A stretch of DNA of 64,000 nucleotides from JAJPKK01 sp963787675 (lineage in GTDB: Bacteria; Pseudomonadota; Alphaproteobacteria; Rhizobiales; Xanthobacteraceae): assembly GCA_963787675.1 (NCBI GenBank), contig CAWBDV010000010.1:682001-746000 (forward strand), in the 5' to 3' direction. A program made the position numbers and the translations under genes. Shown piece after piece: positions 8,464 through 17,025 of the stretch. The notes under the pieces were generated by a model. That model made no database searches, was not told the DNA's origin, and saw nothing but the letters and a program-made list of their open reading frames with translations. Positions within the stretch are counted from its first letter, which is position 1. Every line of letters starts with the position of its first letter.

Positions 8464-9854
8464 TGAATGTGCTCAGCAATATCGCGGCCCGCGACGTCGA
8501 GACGCTGCTTCACCCCTATACCAACCTTGCGACTTTTGCCGCGAGCGGCGGGCCGCTCGTCATCGACCATGCGAAGGGCGTGTGCGTCTACGACCGCAAC
8601 GGCAAAGAGTATATCGAGGGGATGGCCGGCCTGTGGTGCACGTCGCTCGGCTATGGCAACGAGGAACTGGTCGAGGCGGCGGCATCACAGATGCGCAAGC
8701 TCTCGTTTGCGCATCTGTTCAGCGGCCGCAGCCACGATCCTGCGATCGAACTGGGCGAGAAGCTCAAGGAGATCGCGCCAGTGCCGATCTCCAAGGTGTT
8801 TTTCTGTAACTCGGGCTCGGAGGCGAACGACACTTTCATCAAGCTCGTCTGGTACATGAACAACGGGCTTGGCCGGCCGCGAAAGAAGAAGATCGTGAGC
8901 CGGCAGCGCGGCTATCACGGTGTCACCATTGCATCGGCGTCTCTGACCGGCCTCCCCAACAACCATCTCGATTTCGATCTTCCGATCGCGGGCATCTTGC
9001 ACACCGCATGCCCGCATCACTATCGCGATGCCTTGGAGGGGGAAAGCGAAGAGGATTTCGCAACGCGGCTCGCGTCCGAACTCGAAGAACTAATCCTGCG
9101 CGAGGATCCCGACACGGTTGCCGCCTTCATCGCCGAGCCGGTGATGGGGGCGGGCGGCGTGGTGGTGCCGCCGCGCACCTATTTCGAGAAGATCATGGCG
9201 GTGTGCGATCGCTATGATCTGCTGACGATCTCCGACGAAGTGATCTGCGGCTTCGGCCGGCTGGGACGCACGTTCGGTTGCGACGTCCTAGGTTTTCGTC
9301 CGCACGCATTAACTGTCGCCAAAGCGTTGTCGTCGGCTTATGTGCCGATTGCCGGCGTGATGGTGCCGCAGCGCATGTATGACGCGATCGTTGTCGAGAG
9401 CAGCAAGATCGGCACGTTCGGACATGGCTTCACTTACTCAGGTCATCCAGTGGCAGCCGCTGTCGCGCTCAAGACGCTGGAAATCATGGCGCGCGAGCGC
9501 ATCGTCGAGAAGGTGCAGGCGCTCGCGCCGCAGTTCGGCAAAGCGCTCCGTGAGCTCGGCGAACATCCGTTGGTCGGCGAGGCGAGGGGCCTTGGCTTGA
9601 TCGGCGCAATCGAACTTGTCGCCGACAAGCGCACCAAGCGGTCGTTCGATGCCAAGCTCGGTGTCGCGGCGCGCTGCGTGGCCGCCGCTGTCGACGAGGG
9701 TCTGATCGTGCGTCATATCTTTAACGACACGATATCGTTATGTCCGCCGCTCATTATTTCGCCGCAGGAACTTGCTGAGCTGTTTGCGCGATTGCGTCGC
9801 GCACTCGATCGCACGCTCGCCTGGGCAGCGAGCGAAGGGTTAACGAAAGGTTAA
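8463..9854 (+). CDS. Class III (omega) aminotransferase, PLP-dependent
   Basis: This 463-residue fold-type I aminotransferase has FCNSGSEANDTFIKLVWY (PLP phosphate region), RQRGYHGVT, and AEPVMGAGGVVVPP leading to ISDEVICGFGR. The Schiff-base lysine is Lys287 in HALTVAKALSSAY. It resembles omega-amino acid:pyruvate and putrescine/beta-alanine aminotransferases, which transfer the amino group of an amine or omega-amino acid to pyruvate. The exact substrate cannot be called. The ATG overlaps the stop of the extensin-like gene (TGATG). The gap to the next gene is 187 bases. Confidence 0.88.
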   Translation: MNVLSNIAARDVETLLHPYTNLATFAASGGPLVIDHAKGVCVYDRNGKEYIEGMAGLWCTSLGYGNEELVEAAASQMRKLSFAHLFSGRSHDPAIELGEKLKEIAPVPISKVFFCNSGSEANDTFIKLVWYMNNGLGRPRKKKIVSRQRGYHGVTIASASLTGLPNNHLDFDLPIAGILHTACPHHYRDALEGESEEDFATRLASELEELILREDPDTVAAFIAEPVMGAGGVVVPPRTYFEKIMAVCDRYDLLTISDEVICGFGRLGRTFGCDVLGFRPHALTVAKALSSAYVPIAGVMVPQRMYDAIVVESSKIGTFGHGFTYSGHPVAAAVALKTLEIMARERIVEKVQALAPQFGKALRELGEHPLVGEARGLGLIGAIELVADKRTKRSFDAKLGVAARCVAAAVDEGLIVRHIFNDTISLCPPLIISPQELAELFARLRRALDRTLAWAASEGLTKG

Positions 9855-10001
9855 CGACGGGCGACGAATTTGTCGCGGACTTGAGCGGTTGCAATCGTGC
9901 TGTGTGCGGCTGATTTACCGGAATGAGGCTCGAAAGCTTTTGGATGCGCGTCGCGCAGAATGTGGAGCTGGTGTTGTTGCGGGTAGTTGATTTGAGCGGC
10001 G

Positions 10002-10021
10002 GGATCGGTTTCGTCCGATCC
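10002..10021 (+). terminator. Small perfect hairpin in the gap after the aminotransferase
   Basis: GGATCGG and CCGATCC form a perfect 7-bp stem with the 6-base loop TTTCGT. It sits 147 bases after the aminotransferase stop and 20 bases before the chosen start of the metallophosphoesterase. There is no T-tract on the plus strand, so a rho-independent terminator is only a weak guess. A 5' UTR structure is equally possible. Confidence 0.2.
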
Positions 10022-10041
10022 ATGTGTGCAGGGGCGCGGAT

Positions 10042-11022
10042 ATGACGCCGCGCGAACGCGGCAACCCAGGTTCTCCCGAAATCATGGTTAACCCAGAGGA
10101 GTTCGCAGCCGGCGATGATGGCGCCCACCGGGTTGCCGGGCCTCGGCCGCCCCTGCCGATCAGCCGCCGCGGCCTTCTGGTTGGCGCGGCCGGTCTAGTC
10201 GTTCTCGGAGGCTCGGGCACCGCGGGCTATGCAACCGCGATCGAGCCCGAGCGACTGGTGACGACGACGTATCGTTTTACCCCGCCAAACTGGCAGGGCC
10301 CGCCTCTGCGCCTTGCGGTCATCGCGGATATTCATGCCGGTGGCCCGAACATGGAGGTGGAGCACATCCGCCGCATCGTGGATGGCGCGAATGCGCTCGC
10401 TCCCGACGCGGTGGTGCTGCTCGGCGATTTCGAGGCAAGTCATCGCTTCGTGACCGAGCACGTCCCCCCCGCGGTCTGGGCTCGCGAATTGGCCCGCCTC
10501 GGCGCCCCGCTCGGCGTCTGGGCAATTCTCGGCAATCATGACTGGTGGCATGGGGTTGCTCATGTGCGCATCGCGCTCGCAAGCGTCCGCATTCCGGTCC
10601 TGGAAAATCGTGCCGTCCTGCTTGGCGAGGGAAGTCGGCAATTTTGGCTCGCGGGCTTGGGCGATCAACTGGCGCATCCGCTCGGGCGTCATGCATTCCG
10701 CGGCGAGGATGATCTTGCCGGCACGCTCGCCCAGGTGACGACCGATCACCCGGTCATCCTGCTCGCCCATGAGCCGGACATCTTCACCAAAGTGCCGCCC
10801 CGGGTTGCGTTGACGTTGTCGGGGCACACCCATGGCGGCCAGATTCGCATTCCCGGACTGTGGCGATCATGGGTTCCGTCGAAATATGGAGCGCGGTTTG
10901 CGTACGGGCACATTATCGAATCCGAACGGCACCTGATCGTATCGGGCGGGCTCGGCACGAGCTTCGTGCCGGTGCGCCTAGGCGTTCCGCCGGAAATCGT
11001 CCATGCGGTGATCGGCGCGTAG
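10042..11022 (+). CDS. Metallophosphoesterase, YkuE/YaeI-like, Tat or membrane anchored
   Basis: This 326-residue calcineurin-like phosphoesterase has all the metal motifs: ADIHAGG, LLGDFEAS, ILGNHDWWHG, AHEPD and SGHTHGGQ. Before them a twin-arginine-like ISRRGLLVGAAGLVVLGG segment (about residues 48-65) could serve as a Tat signal or anchor. The catalytic domain would then be periplasmic, as in YaeI/YkuE phosphodiesterases that act on UDP-2,3-diacylglucosamine-like or other phosphodiesters. I chose the ATG at 10042 because AGGGG lies 7 bases upstream; a GTG six codons earlier is possible. It is a single-gene unit on the plus strand. Confidence 0.85.
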   Translation: MTPRERGNPGSPEIMVNPEEFAAGDDGAHRVAGPRPPLPISRRGLLVGAAGLVVLGGSGTAGYATAIEPERLVTTTYRFTPPNWQGPPLRLAVIADIHAGGPNMEVEHIRRIVDGANALAPDAVVLLGDFEASHRFVTEHVPPAVWARELARLGAPLGVWAILGNHDWWHGVAHVRIALASVRIPVLENRAVLLGEGSRQFWLAGLGDQLAHPLGRHAFRGEDDLAGTLAQVTTDHPVILLAHEPDIFTKVPPRVALTLSGHTHGGQIRIPGLWRSWVPSKYGARFAYGHIIESERHLIVSGGLGTSFVPVRLGVPPEIVHAVIGA

Positions 11023-11058
11023 TGCGCCAACGCGGCAAACGCGCGCAACGCGGCGTCG

Positions 11059-12033
11059 CTAACCCGCACGACGCCAGGGCAGATTGGCGGCGCCTTCCGC
11101 AAAGACCCAGCAGCCGATGCCGAGATCGTCCGGAAACGGCGCGATGATGCAGCGATCACGTTGCTCGAAGGAAAGGCCGCCCGCGCGCAAGCAAGACGCT
11201 GCCCGGTTCAGAGAACGGACTGCAACGCCATAGGCGGCAATGAAGGGCAGGTCTGGAGCAGCGAGTCCCGGCAATAGCTCCGCAAGAGCCGCCGGCGGCA
11301 CCAGCTGCACGCGACCGCGATCGAGATGGAAGGCCGGGCCGAATTGGCTTTCGCGTGGGTCACGGCCGAGGAACCGCCGGAGGCGATCGGTTGCTTCGGC
11401 CACATCGGCTTCCGCAACAACGATGTCGATGAGGCCACAGGAACCGTTCGGCTGATCGAGCCAACGGGGCTGCCAGACGGTGTGCTCGGTTCTGTGGGCC
11501 AACACTTGGATACGGCCCTCCGGCATTTCGCCCGGCGCGAGCCGGACAATCGAGAACGCCGCGATGTCCGGGCCAGTCTCGGTATCGACCGGGCGCTGCA
11601 TGGAGACCAGCGGCTGCACGCGGAAGCCTGATCCGGCGAGGCGCGCATGGGTCGCGGCCGCATCCGTGACCGAGAAGGCCACGAGGTGCACGCCGCAATA
11701 GCGTCCAACGGATGCATCGAATTCGCGGGCAAGCGGCGTTTCCGCGGTCTTGAACAGGATTTCAAGATAGCCCCGGTCGAGCATCACGGTGACGTTGCCG
11801 GTGCCGGCCGGCTTCGGTGGGCCACCCGCCGGGTCCGGATTGACCTGGACCGAAACCGGCGTCGGCGCAAATCCCGCCCGTGTGAGAGCGCCGATTGCGG
11901 CGTCACGGTCGATAACAAAATGAGCGACATGGTCGAGAAAGAATTCATCGCCCAACGGCAGCCGGCGATCGACCTCGGCTTCGAACATCATGTGATGCTT
12001 GTCATCCGTTGTCCCGTCGCCCGTTGACGTCAC
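11059..12033 (-). CDS. VOC family protein (glyoxalase-like domain)
   Basis: This 324-residue protein has two tandem beta-alpha-beta-beta-beta units. The first begins FFLDHVAHFVIDRDAAIGALTRAGF, and its second half contains GVHLVAFSVTD and GLIDIVVAEADVAEATDRLRRFLGR. The pattern matches Glyoxalase_3-type VOC proteins, whose reactions vary (isomerases, dioxygenase-like, binding proteins). The GTG start overlaps the stop of the upstream acyl-CoA ligase (GTGA). It therefore closes a minus-strand operon containing a ligase, a thioesterase and a dehydrogenase, and a role in the same CoA-linked catabolism is likely. Confidence 0.75.
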   Translation of the reverse strand: MTSTGDGTTDDKHHMMFEAEVDRRLPLGDEFFLDHVAHFVIDRDAAIGALTRAGFAPTPVSVQVNPDPAGGPPKPAGTGNVTVMLDRGYLEILFKTAETPLAREFDASVGRYCGVHLVAFSVTDAAATHARLAGSGFRVQPLVSMQRPVDTETGPDIAAFSIVRLAPGEMPEGRIQVLAHRTEHTVWQPRWLDQPNGSCGLIDIVVAEADVAEATDRLRRFLGRDPRESQFGPAFHLDRGRVQLVPPAALAELLPGLAAPDLPFIAAYGVAVRSLNRAASCLRAGGLSFEQRDRCIIAPFPDDLGIGCWVFAEGAANLPWRRAG

Positions 12034-13562
12034 GCGATCTCTTGATGCGCTACGGCGATGTGCTGGGCCGCTTCACGCATAAGCGCGGTACGATCGATCT
12101 TGTTCGTCGTCGACAGCGGCAGCCGATCGACGAACCAGACGAAGCGCGGGTGCTGGTAGGCGGGCGCATTGGCAAGAGCGAACTGCTTGATATCCTCGGA
12201 CGACACCGAAGCGCCCTGACGTATGACCACGAACGCAACCGGCTTCTGGCCTTTGATGTCGTCGTCGATCGGCACGACGCAGGCCTGCACGACGTCGGGA
12301 TGCCGCTCCAGCATGCGCTCGACGTCGCTCGGATAGATGTTCTCGCCGCCAGATACGAACATATCGTCCGTGCGGCCGATGAAATAATAGAAGCCGTCGT
12401 TGTCGCGGCGAAAAACGTCGCCGGTGCGGTAGAAGCCGTCTGCCGTGAACGGCGAGAGCAGGTCAGGCCGATTGTGGTAGCCGAGCATGAGGGCGGGGCA
12501 TTTCATCTCGAGAGCGCCTTCCGCTGCATCGGTCTTAGTAATCCGTCCGGCCTCATCGACGAGCCGCAGATCGACCTTCGGATGAGGGTAACCGACAGAA
12601 TTTTCCGGTTGCGGCAACCCGCGCGGATGCGGTCCGAACACCACCGGCCCCGCCTCCGTGGTGCCATAGGCATTGGTCACCCGGGCTTTCGGTAACGCCC
12701 GATGCAGGGCTTGCATCAAGCTCTGGCTCACTGGCGCCGACCCCATGCGCACAAACTCGACGCTGGAGAGGTCGGTGCTTGCCATGAGATCGCGTTCCCG
12801 CAACATCATCGCGATCATCGGCGGCACGGCGGTGAGCCATGTGCAGTGATGGTGTCCGATCGCCTCTATGTAGGCCGGTGCGGAAAACTGCGGCTGCATG
12901 ACGATCGTCGCGTGAGACGCGCAGGCGAGCTTGGTGAGCGCCAGCGCATTCATGTGATAGAGCGGCGCCGCGACCAGAAAGCGATGGCGCGAGAAGTCCT
13001 GGCCATCAATGCGCGTCTCGACGACCCAGATGTGGCTCTGATGCGAGAGTACGACACCCTTGGGCATCCCGGTCGAGCCGGAAGTGTAGAGGAACATCGC
13101 CGGCTCATCGGGCTTCGCCGCGGCCGCGTCGAACGGACCCGGATCGAGAAAAGCTGCAAAGCCCTCGGGCCCGCTATCGCCGAAACACACCGCCGGAAGG
13201 TCGGCCGGACAGGCGCTCCGCCGCGCCTGATCGCAGAACACCAGTCGCGCCCCGGCATCTCGTAAGATGAACTCAATCGTCGCGCGCGGAAACCGGTAGT
13301 TCACCGGCACCGCGACGAAGCCGGCGCGCAGGATACCGAAATAGGTGGCGGCGAACTCGCTGCGATTGGCCGACAGAATGCCGATGCGGTCGCCGCGCGT
13401 AAATCCTCGTGCGACGAGTGCACGGGCCACGCCTTTCGCCTGCGCATCAAGCTCGGCATAGGTGACGCGGCGCTCGCCCTCGGCGAGATCAATGATAGCG
13501 AGCTTGTCGAGATCGCGGTCGCGGCGGATCAGATCGCCGAGATTGGTAAAAGCGGATGCCAC
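12030..13562 (-). CDS. AMP-dependent acyl-CoA synthetase (class I adenylate-forming)
   Basis: This 510-residue ANL ligase has YTSGSTGMPKG at residues 159-169. Later come NAYGTTEAGP, FYRTGDVFRRDNDGFYYFIGR, the hinge DDMFVSGGENIYP and the C-terminal catalytic lysine in STTNKIDRTAL. It forms an acyl-CoA from a carboxylic acid, ATP and CoA; an aromatic or medium-chain substrate is possible. The start is GTG at 13562, 9 bases after the thioesterase stop. Its own stop overlaps the VOC gene start. It is a different, more CaiC/benzoate-ligase-like protein than the ligase at 4615-6237. Confidence 0.85.
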   Translation of the reverse strand: MASAFTNLGDLIRRDRDLDKLAIIDLAEGERRVTYAELDAQAKGVARALVARGFTRGDRIGILSANRSEFAATYFGILRAGFVAVPVNYRFPRATIEFILRDAGARLVFCDQARRSACPADLPAVCFGDSGPEGFAAFLDPGPFDAAAAKPDEPAMFLYTSGSTGMPKGVVLSHQSHIWVVETRIDGQDFSRHRFLVAAPLYHMNALALTKLACASHATIVMQPQFSAPAYIEAIGHHHCTWLTAVPPMIAMMLRERDLMASTDLSSVEFVRMGSAPVSQSLMQALHRALPKARVTNAYGTTEAGPVVFGPHPRGLPQPENSVGYPHPKVDLRLVDEAGRITKTDAAEGALEMKCPALMLGYHNRPDLLSPFTADGFYRTGDVFRRDNDGFYYFIGRTDDMFVSGGENIYPSDVERMLERHPDVVQACVVPIDDDIKGQKPVAFVVIRQGASVSSEDIKQFALANAPAYQHPRFVWFVDRLPLSTTNKIDRTALMREAAQHIAVAHQEIA

Positions 13563-13571
13563 TGGTCGTCG

Positions 13572-14006
13572 TCACGCCTTGGGCGGCGCCGTGAGATAGG
13601 TCCCGCGGCCGCTGGCGAGCAGTTTGCCTTGAGCGTCGAACACCCGCGCCTCCGAGGTCGAGAACTGACTTCCCATCCTAACGACGGTGCCGCGTACCGT
13701 CAGGTCGCCGGGCATGGCAGGGCTGTGGTAGTCAATGCGCAAGTCGATGGTCGGCACGCCGCGGCCGAGCTTCCTCACCATCGCCCAATCGGCACCAAGA
13801 TCGATGAGGGTCGCAAGGATGCCGCCGTGGGTATAGCGGCGGTCCGGGTTGACGACCCATTCCTCCCGCCATTTTGCGGTGATCTCGACGCCGTCGTCGT
13901 GGACCGCCACGACCTTGAGGCCAAGCCACTGATGATAGGGCCTGCGTGTGACGAGCTGCTGCACTTGCTCCAGCGTGATGGCTTCGGGTTTGGTCTGCTC
14001 GCTCAC
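13572..14006 (-). CDS. PaaI family hotdog thioesterase
   Basis: This 144-residue single hotdog domain contains the PaaI/DUF4442-type core. WLGLKVVAVHDDGVEI is followed by NPDRRYTHGGILATLIDLGADWA, with HGG at the helix start, and then by IDLRIDYHSPA. It should hydrolyse acyl- or aryl-CoA thioesters, releasing stalled CoA intermediates. The GTG start overlaps the dehydrogenase stop upstream (GTGA), and the ligase gene follows 9 bases downstream. All four genes are probably read as one transcript. Confidence 0.82.
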   Translation of the reverse strand: MSEQTKPEAITLEQVQQLVTRRPYHQWLGLKVVAVHDDGVEITAKWREEWVVNPDRRYTHGGILATLIDLGADWAMVRKLGRGVPTIDLRIDYHSPAMPGDLTVRGTVVRMGSQFSTSEARVFDAQGKLLASGRGTYLTAPPKA

Positions 14007-15022
14007 GGTGCCACCACGACTTTGCCAATGACCTCGCGGTCCTGGATCATCCGCAATCCTTCGGCCGCCTGATCGAGCGGCAAGACCTTGTCGATCACCG
14101 GCTTCATTTTGCCGTGGGCAATCAAGTCCATCAGTCCTTTGAGATCGTCGTCATAGAAACTGTTGGAGCCGATGATCTTCAGTTCGAAGGTCCAGACATA
14201 GCGCAGGTCTTCCTTGGGGTCATGTCCCGCGGTCGCGCCACACACCAGGAGCTTGCCGCCGCGCTTAAGGCAGCGCAGCGACGGTTGCCAAGTATCGCCG
14301 CCGGTGAAGTTGATCACGACGTCGACGCCGCCTTCATAGCTGCGGCGCTGCGGCTTGCCGTAGCGCTCGACTGCCCATTTGGAGAAATCGACCTCCTGGT
14401 AATTTATGGTTTCGTCGGCGCCGAGCTCCTTGAGCCGCCGCATTTTCTCGGCGGTGCTCGCGCACGCGATCACCTCGGCGCCGAGGTGCTTGGCGAGAAT
14501 GACGCAGCCGGTGCCCACGCCGCCGCTCGCGCCGAGGACAATGACGCGGTCGCCCTTGCGGATCGTATCGTGGGTGATCAGCATGCGGTGCGCGGTGCCG
14601 TAGGCGACCGGAAGCGAGGCCGCGTCCGCGAACGTCACGTCGGCCGGCATGGCGACGAGCTGGTCGGCCGCGACCAGGCAATACTCGGCCATGCCGCCAT
14701 CCAGCATCTCACCCATCAGGCCGCGCTTCTTGTTGAGCGGATTGACCAGCACGCGGTCACCGACCTTCCATCCGTTCACGCCATTTCTGGTCTCGACGAT
14801 CTCGCCAGCCATATCGAGGCCAATCACCACCGGCAACGGCACCTTGATGCCGGGCATGCCGCGCATGGTGAACACGTCATGGTAATTGAACGACGATGCC
14901 CGCACCCGGATCACCACATGGCCTTCCGTCGCCCGTGGCACCGGATAATCGGAGACCACTTCGAGGTCGCCGAGTCCGCCATGCCGACGCAACACCAGCG
15001 CTTTCATCGTCGATGCAACCAC
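14003..15022 (-). CDS. Zinc-binding / quinone-oxidoreductase-like MDR dehydrogenase
   Basis: This 339-residue medium-chain dehydrogenase/reductase has a GroES-like domain (MKALVLRRHGGLGDLEVV, SSFNYHDVFTMRG, VIGLDMAGEIVE). Its Rossmann domain carries VIVLGASGGVGTGCVILAKHLGAEVIACAS. The catalytic-zinc Cys/His set is not obvious, so it may be zinc-independent like crotonyl-CoA reductases or quinone reductases. The start is set by an AGGAGG at 15030-15035, seven bases before GTG at 15022; the ATG five codons in is less well placed. It overlaps the thioesterase and follows the TPR genes by only 30 bases. Confidence 0.83.
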   Translation of the reverse strand: MVASTMKALVLRRHGGLGDLEVVSDYPVPRATEGHVVIRVRASSFNYHDVFTMRGMPGIKVPLPVVIGLDMAGEIVETRNGVNGWKVGDRVLVNPLNKKRGLMGEMLDGGMAEYCLVAADQLVAMPADVTFADAASLPVAYGTAHRMLITHDTIRKGDRVIVLGASGGVGTGCVILAKHLGAEVIACASTAEKMRRLKELGADETINYQEVDFSKWAVERYGKPQRRSYEGGVDVVINFTGGDTWQPSLRCLKRGGKLLVCGATAGHDPKEDLRYVWTFELKIIGSNSFYDDDLKGLMDLIAHGKMKPVIDKVLPLDQAAEGLRMIQDREVIGKVVVAP

Positions 15023-15052
15023 GCCTTTGCCTCCTCACATGCTGCGAAGTTC

Positions 15053-15301
15053 TTAATTGGTGCGGCTTCGATATTCCACTGTAAAACGAGGCGCCGAGGT
15101 CGCGTCGGGTTGTGATTTTCGCACCGAGATTTTCGCACCGAGTTCTATTGCGTCGAAATGATCAGGCGCAACATCGAGCAGCGCGCGGCAAAGCCGTTCC
15201 GCGTCCTCTAAACGCAGCTGCTCGTAGGCCATGAGCGCCTGTTGAAAAGCCTCCGTCACCGACAGAGTGATCTCCGGCACCGCCGTCCTCCGATCGGTCA
15301 C
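15053..15301 (-). CDS. Short TPR-start protein, probable truncated paralog of the two upstream TPR genes
   Basis: This 82-residue product starts like the two large upstream proteins (EAFQQALMAYEQLRLEDAERLCRALLDVAPDHFDAIEL, compare GAVAAMREGRMEDAERLC and AVAAFEGGQLVEAERLC). After one TPR unit it diverges into an unrelated tail ending EYRSRTN. Its GTG overlaps the stop of the 571-residue gene (GTGA). It may be a real small TPR protein or the remnant of a third tandem copy that lost its body. The downstream dehydrogenase begins 30 bases later. Confidence 0.55.
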   Translation of the reverse strand: MTDRRTAVPEITLSVTEAFQQALMAYEQLRLEDAERLCRALLDVAPDHFDAIELGAKISVRKSQPDATSAPRFTVEYRSRTN

Positions 15302-17013
15302 GACGGAGCTTGTGCCGGCTCCTTCTCGGCGCGGGAGGGCGCCGCGGCCGGCAACGCAGACGCAACTTCGGCGATCGCCTCATCCCAAGCCCCCGGCTGC
15401 GGCTGTCGGAACAAGCGGGCGGTCGGGTACCAAGGGCTATCGTCACGATCGAGCATCCAGCACCAATCCGGAGTGTGAGGCAGCAGGATGAACACCGGTT
15501 TTCCAAGCGCGCCCGCGACGTGCGCGAGGCAGGTGTCGACTGCGATGACGAGATCGAGGCAACTGACCAGCGCCGCCGCATCGGCAAGATCGTTCAGCGA
15601 CCTGCCATACTCGAGAATATTGGCATGTTGCCGGAGCAAATCTTCGTCGCCCGGGCGCAGATCCTTCTGCAAACTCACGAACGTTGCGTCGAAGTCGGTG
15701 AGCGGCAGCAGCGTTGCAAGCTCGATAGAGCGATTGCGATCGTTGAGGTGAGCGGGGCTGCCGGCCCAAACGAGCCCGATGAAAGGCCGCTTCGATTCCG
15801 TCAATTGGGCCTTCCAGGTTGCGACGTCGTCAGCCGGCGCGTGCAGGTAAGGGATTTCTGCGGGGATCGTATTGAGCTTGGTGCTGAACGCGAGCGGCAA
15901 GCTCATGAACGGACAATGCAGATCGAACGGCGGCAGCGGCTCGCCGGCGGTCACGACCTCGGAGACGCCTGCCAGCGATGTCATAAGCCGGTGCAAGGGC
16001 CCCGGCACTTCGACAATGACGTGCGCGCCACGCGCCGCCACCAGAGGGACATAGCGGCAGAACTGGACCGTATCGCCAAGTCCCTGCTCTGCGTGCAGCA
16101 GAATTCTTTGACCGTAGAGCGAAGCAAGACCATCCCATTGCGGTTGAGTGAAGTCGCGGCGCGGCGCGGTGAAGGAATCGCGCTTCCATCGCCACTCGTA
16201 TTTGGCAAATCCGGTGGTGAAGTCGCCGGTGAGGAGCCGCAGCAGGGCCTCGTTCCAATGCGCCTCGGCGAAGTCCGGCACCAGTTCCTGAGCCTTGAGA
16301 TGGCTTGCAAGGGCCTCATCGAAGCGGTGCTTTGCTTTCAGAGCAATGCCGCGATTGTTGTAGGCTTCCGCATAATCGGGCCGCAACGCGATCGCCTGGT
16401 CGAAGCTTTCGATCGCCGCCGCATCGTCGTTGAGTTCATGCAGCGCATTGCCGCGATTGCTGAACGCTTCGGCATAGTCCGGCTTTATTCGAACGGCGCG
16501 ATCGAAGCTCGCGACGGCCTCGGCGTAGCGTCCTAGCTGGGTGAGCACATTGCCGCGATTGTTGAGGGCGATCGCGTGCTCCGGGCGCAGCATCAGCACG
16601 GTTTCGTATCCCAACAGCGCTTCTTCGGGACGCCCGGTCTCCTTCAGCAGGATCGCACGGTTGTAATGCGCGTCGGCGAAGTCGGGCTGTGCCGTGATCG
16701 CCCGGTCGTAGCTGTCGAGCGCGTCGCTGAGCCGTCCAAGCCCCTTCAGCACATTGCCGCGATTACTCAGCGTCTCGGCGTGATCCGGACGAAGGGCGAG
16801 CGCCAAGTCATAGTGCCGAAGTGCTTCCTCGCGCCGGCCCAGCCGATATTGCACCACCCCAAGCATACGAAGGGCGTCGAAGTGCCCCGGTTCCGCTTCG
16901 ATGACCGCGAGGCACAAACGTTCTGCGTCTTCCATGCGGCCCTCGCGCATGGCCGCGACGGCCCCTATGAACATTTCGGCAGGAGTAGATGGAGTCTCGG
17001 GCACCTGCGGCAT
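15298..17013 (-). CDS. TPR protein with C-terminal GT-B-like (heptosyltransferase/SPINDLY-like) domain
   Basis: This 571-residue protein has about seven tetratricopeptide repeats over residues 15-250, each with the A-x3-Y-N-x-G pattern (for example AEALSNRG/AEAYNNRGIALK). A GT-B-like C-terminal domain of roughly 300 residues follows, with ILLHAEQGLGDTVQFCRYVP, FIGLVWAGSPAHLNDRNRS, CLDLVIAVDTCLAHVAGALGKPV and TPDWCWMLDRDDSPWYPTARLFRQ. Such proteins are widespread in Hyphomicrobiales and are annotated as TPR or GT9/GT41-like, but their activity is not established. A 12-base gap separates it from its upstream paralog. No signal peptide is visible. Confidence 0.85.
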   Translation of the reverse strand: MPQVPETPSTPAEMFIGAVAAMREGRMEDAERLCLAVIEAEPGHFDALRMLGVVQYRLGRREEALRHYDLALALRPDHAETLSNRGNVLKGLGRLSDALDSYDRAITAQPDFADAHYNRAILLKETGRPEEALLGYETVLMLRPEHAIALNNRGNVLTQLGRYAEAVASFDRAVRIKPDYAEAFSNRGNALHELNDDAAAIESFDQAIALRPDYAEAYNNRGIALKAKHRFDEALASHLKAQELVPDFAEAHWNEALLRLLTGDFTTGFAKYEWRWKRDSFTAPRRDFTQPQWDGLASLYGQRILLHAEQGLGDTVQFCRYVPLVAARGAHVIVEVPGPLHRLMTSLAGVSEVVTAGEPLPPFDLHCPFMSLPLAFSTKLNTIPAEIPYLHAPADDVATWKAQLTESKRPFIGLVWAGSPAHLNDRNRSIELATLLPLTDFDATFVSLQKDLRPGDEDLLRQHANILEYGRSLNDLADAAALVSCLDLVIAVDTCLAHVAGALGKPVFILLPHTPDWCWMLDRDDSPWYPTARLFRQPQPGAWDEAIAEVASALPAAAPSRAEKEPAQAPS

Positions 17014-17025
17014 CTCCTGGCGCGG

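Noticed and set aside
14114..15115. 333-residue plus-strand frame opposite the MDR dehydrogenase
   Set aside because: Shadow of a clear dehydrogenase; composition (His/Asp/Ala/Val-rich) is typical of antisense frames in high-GC DNA.
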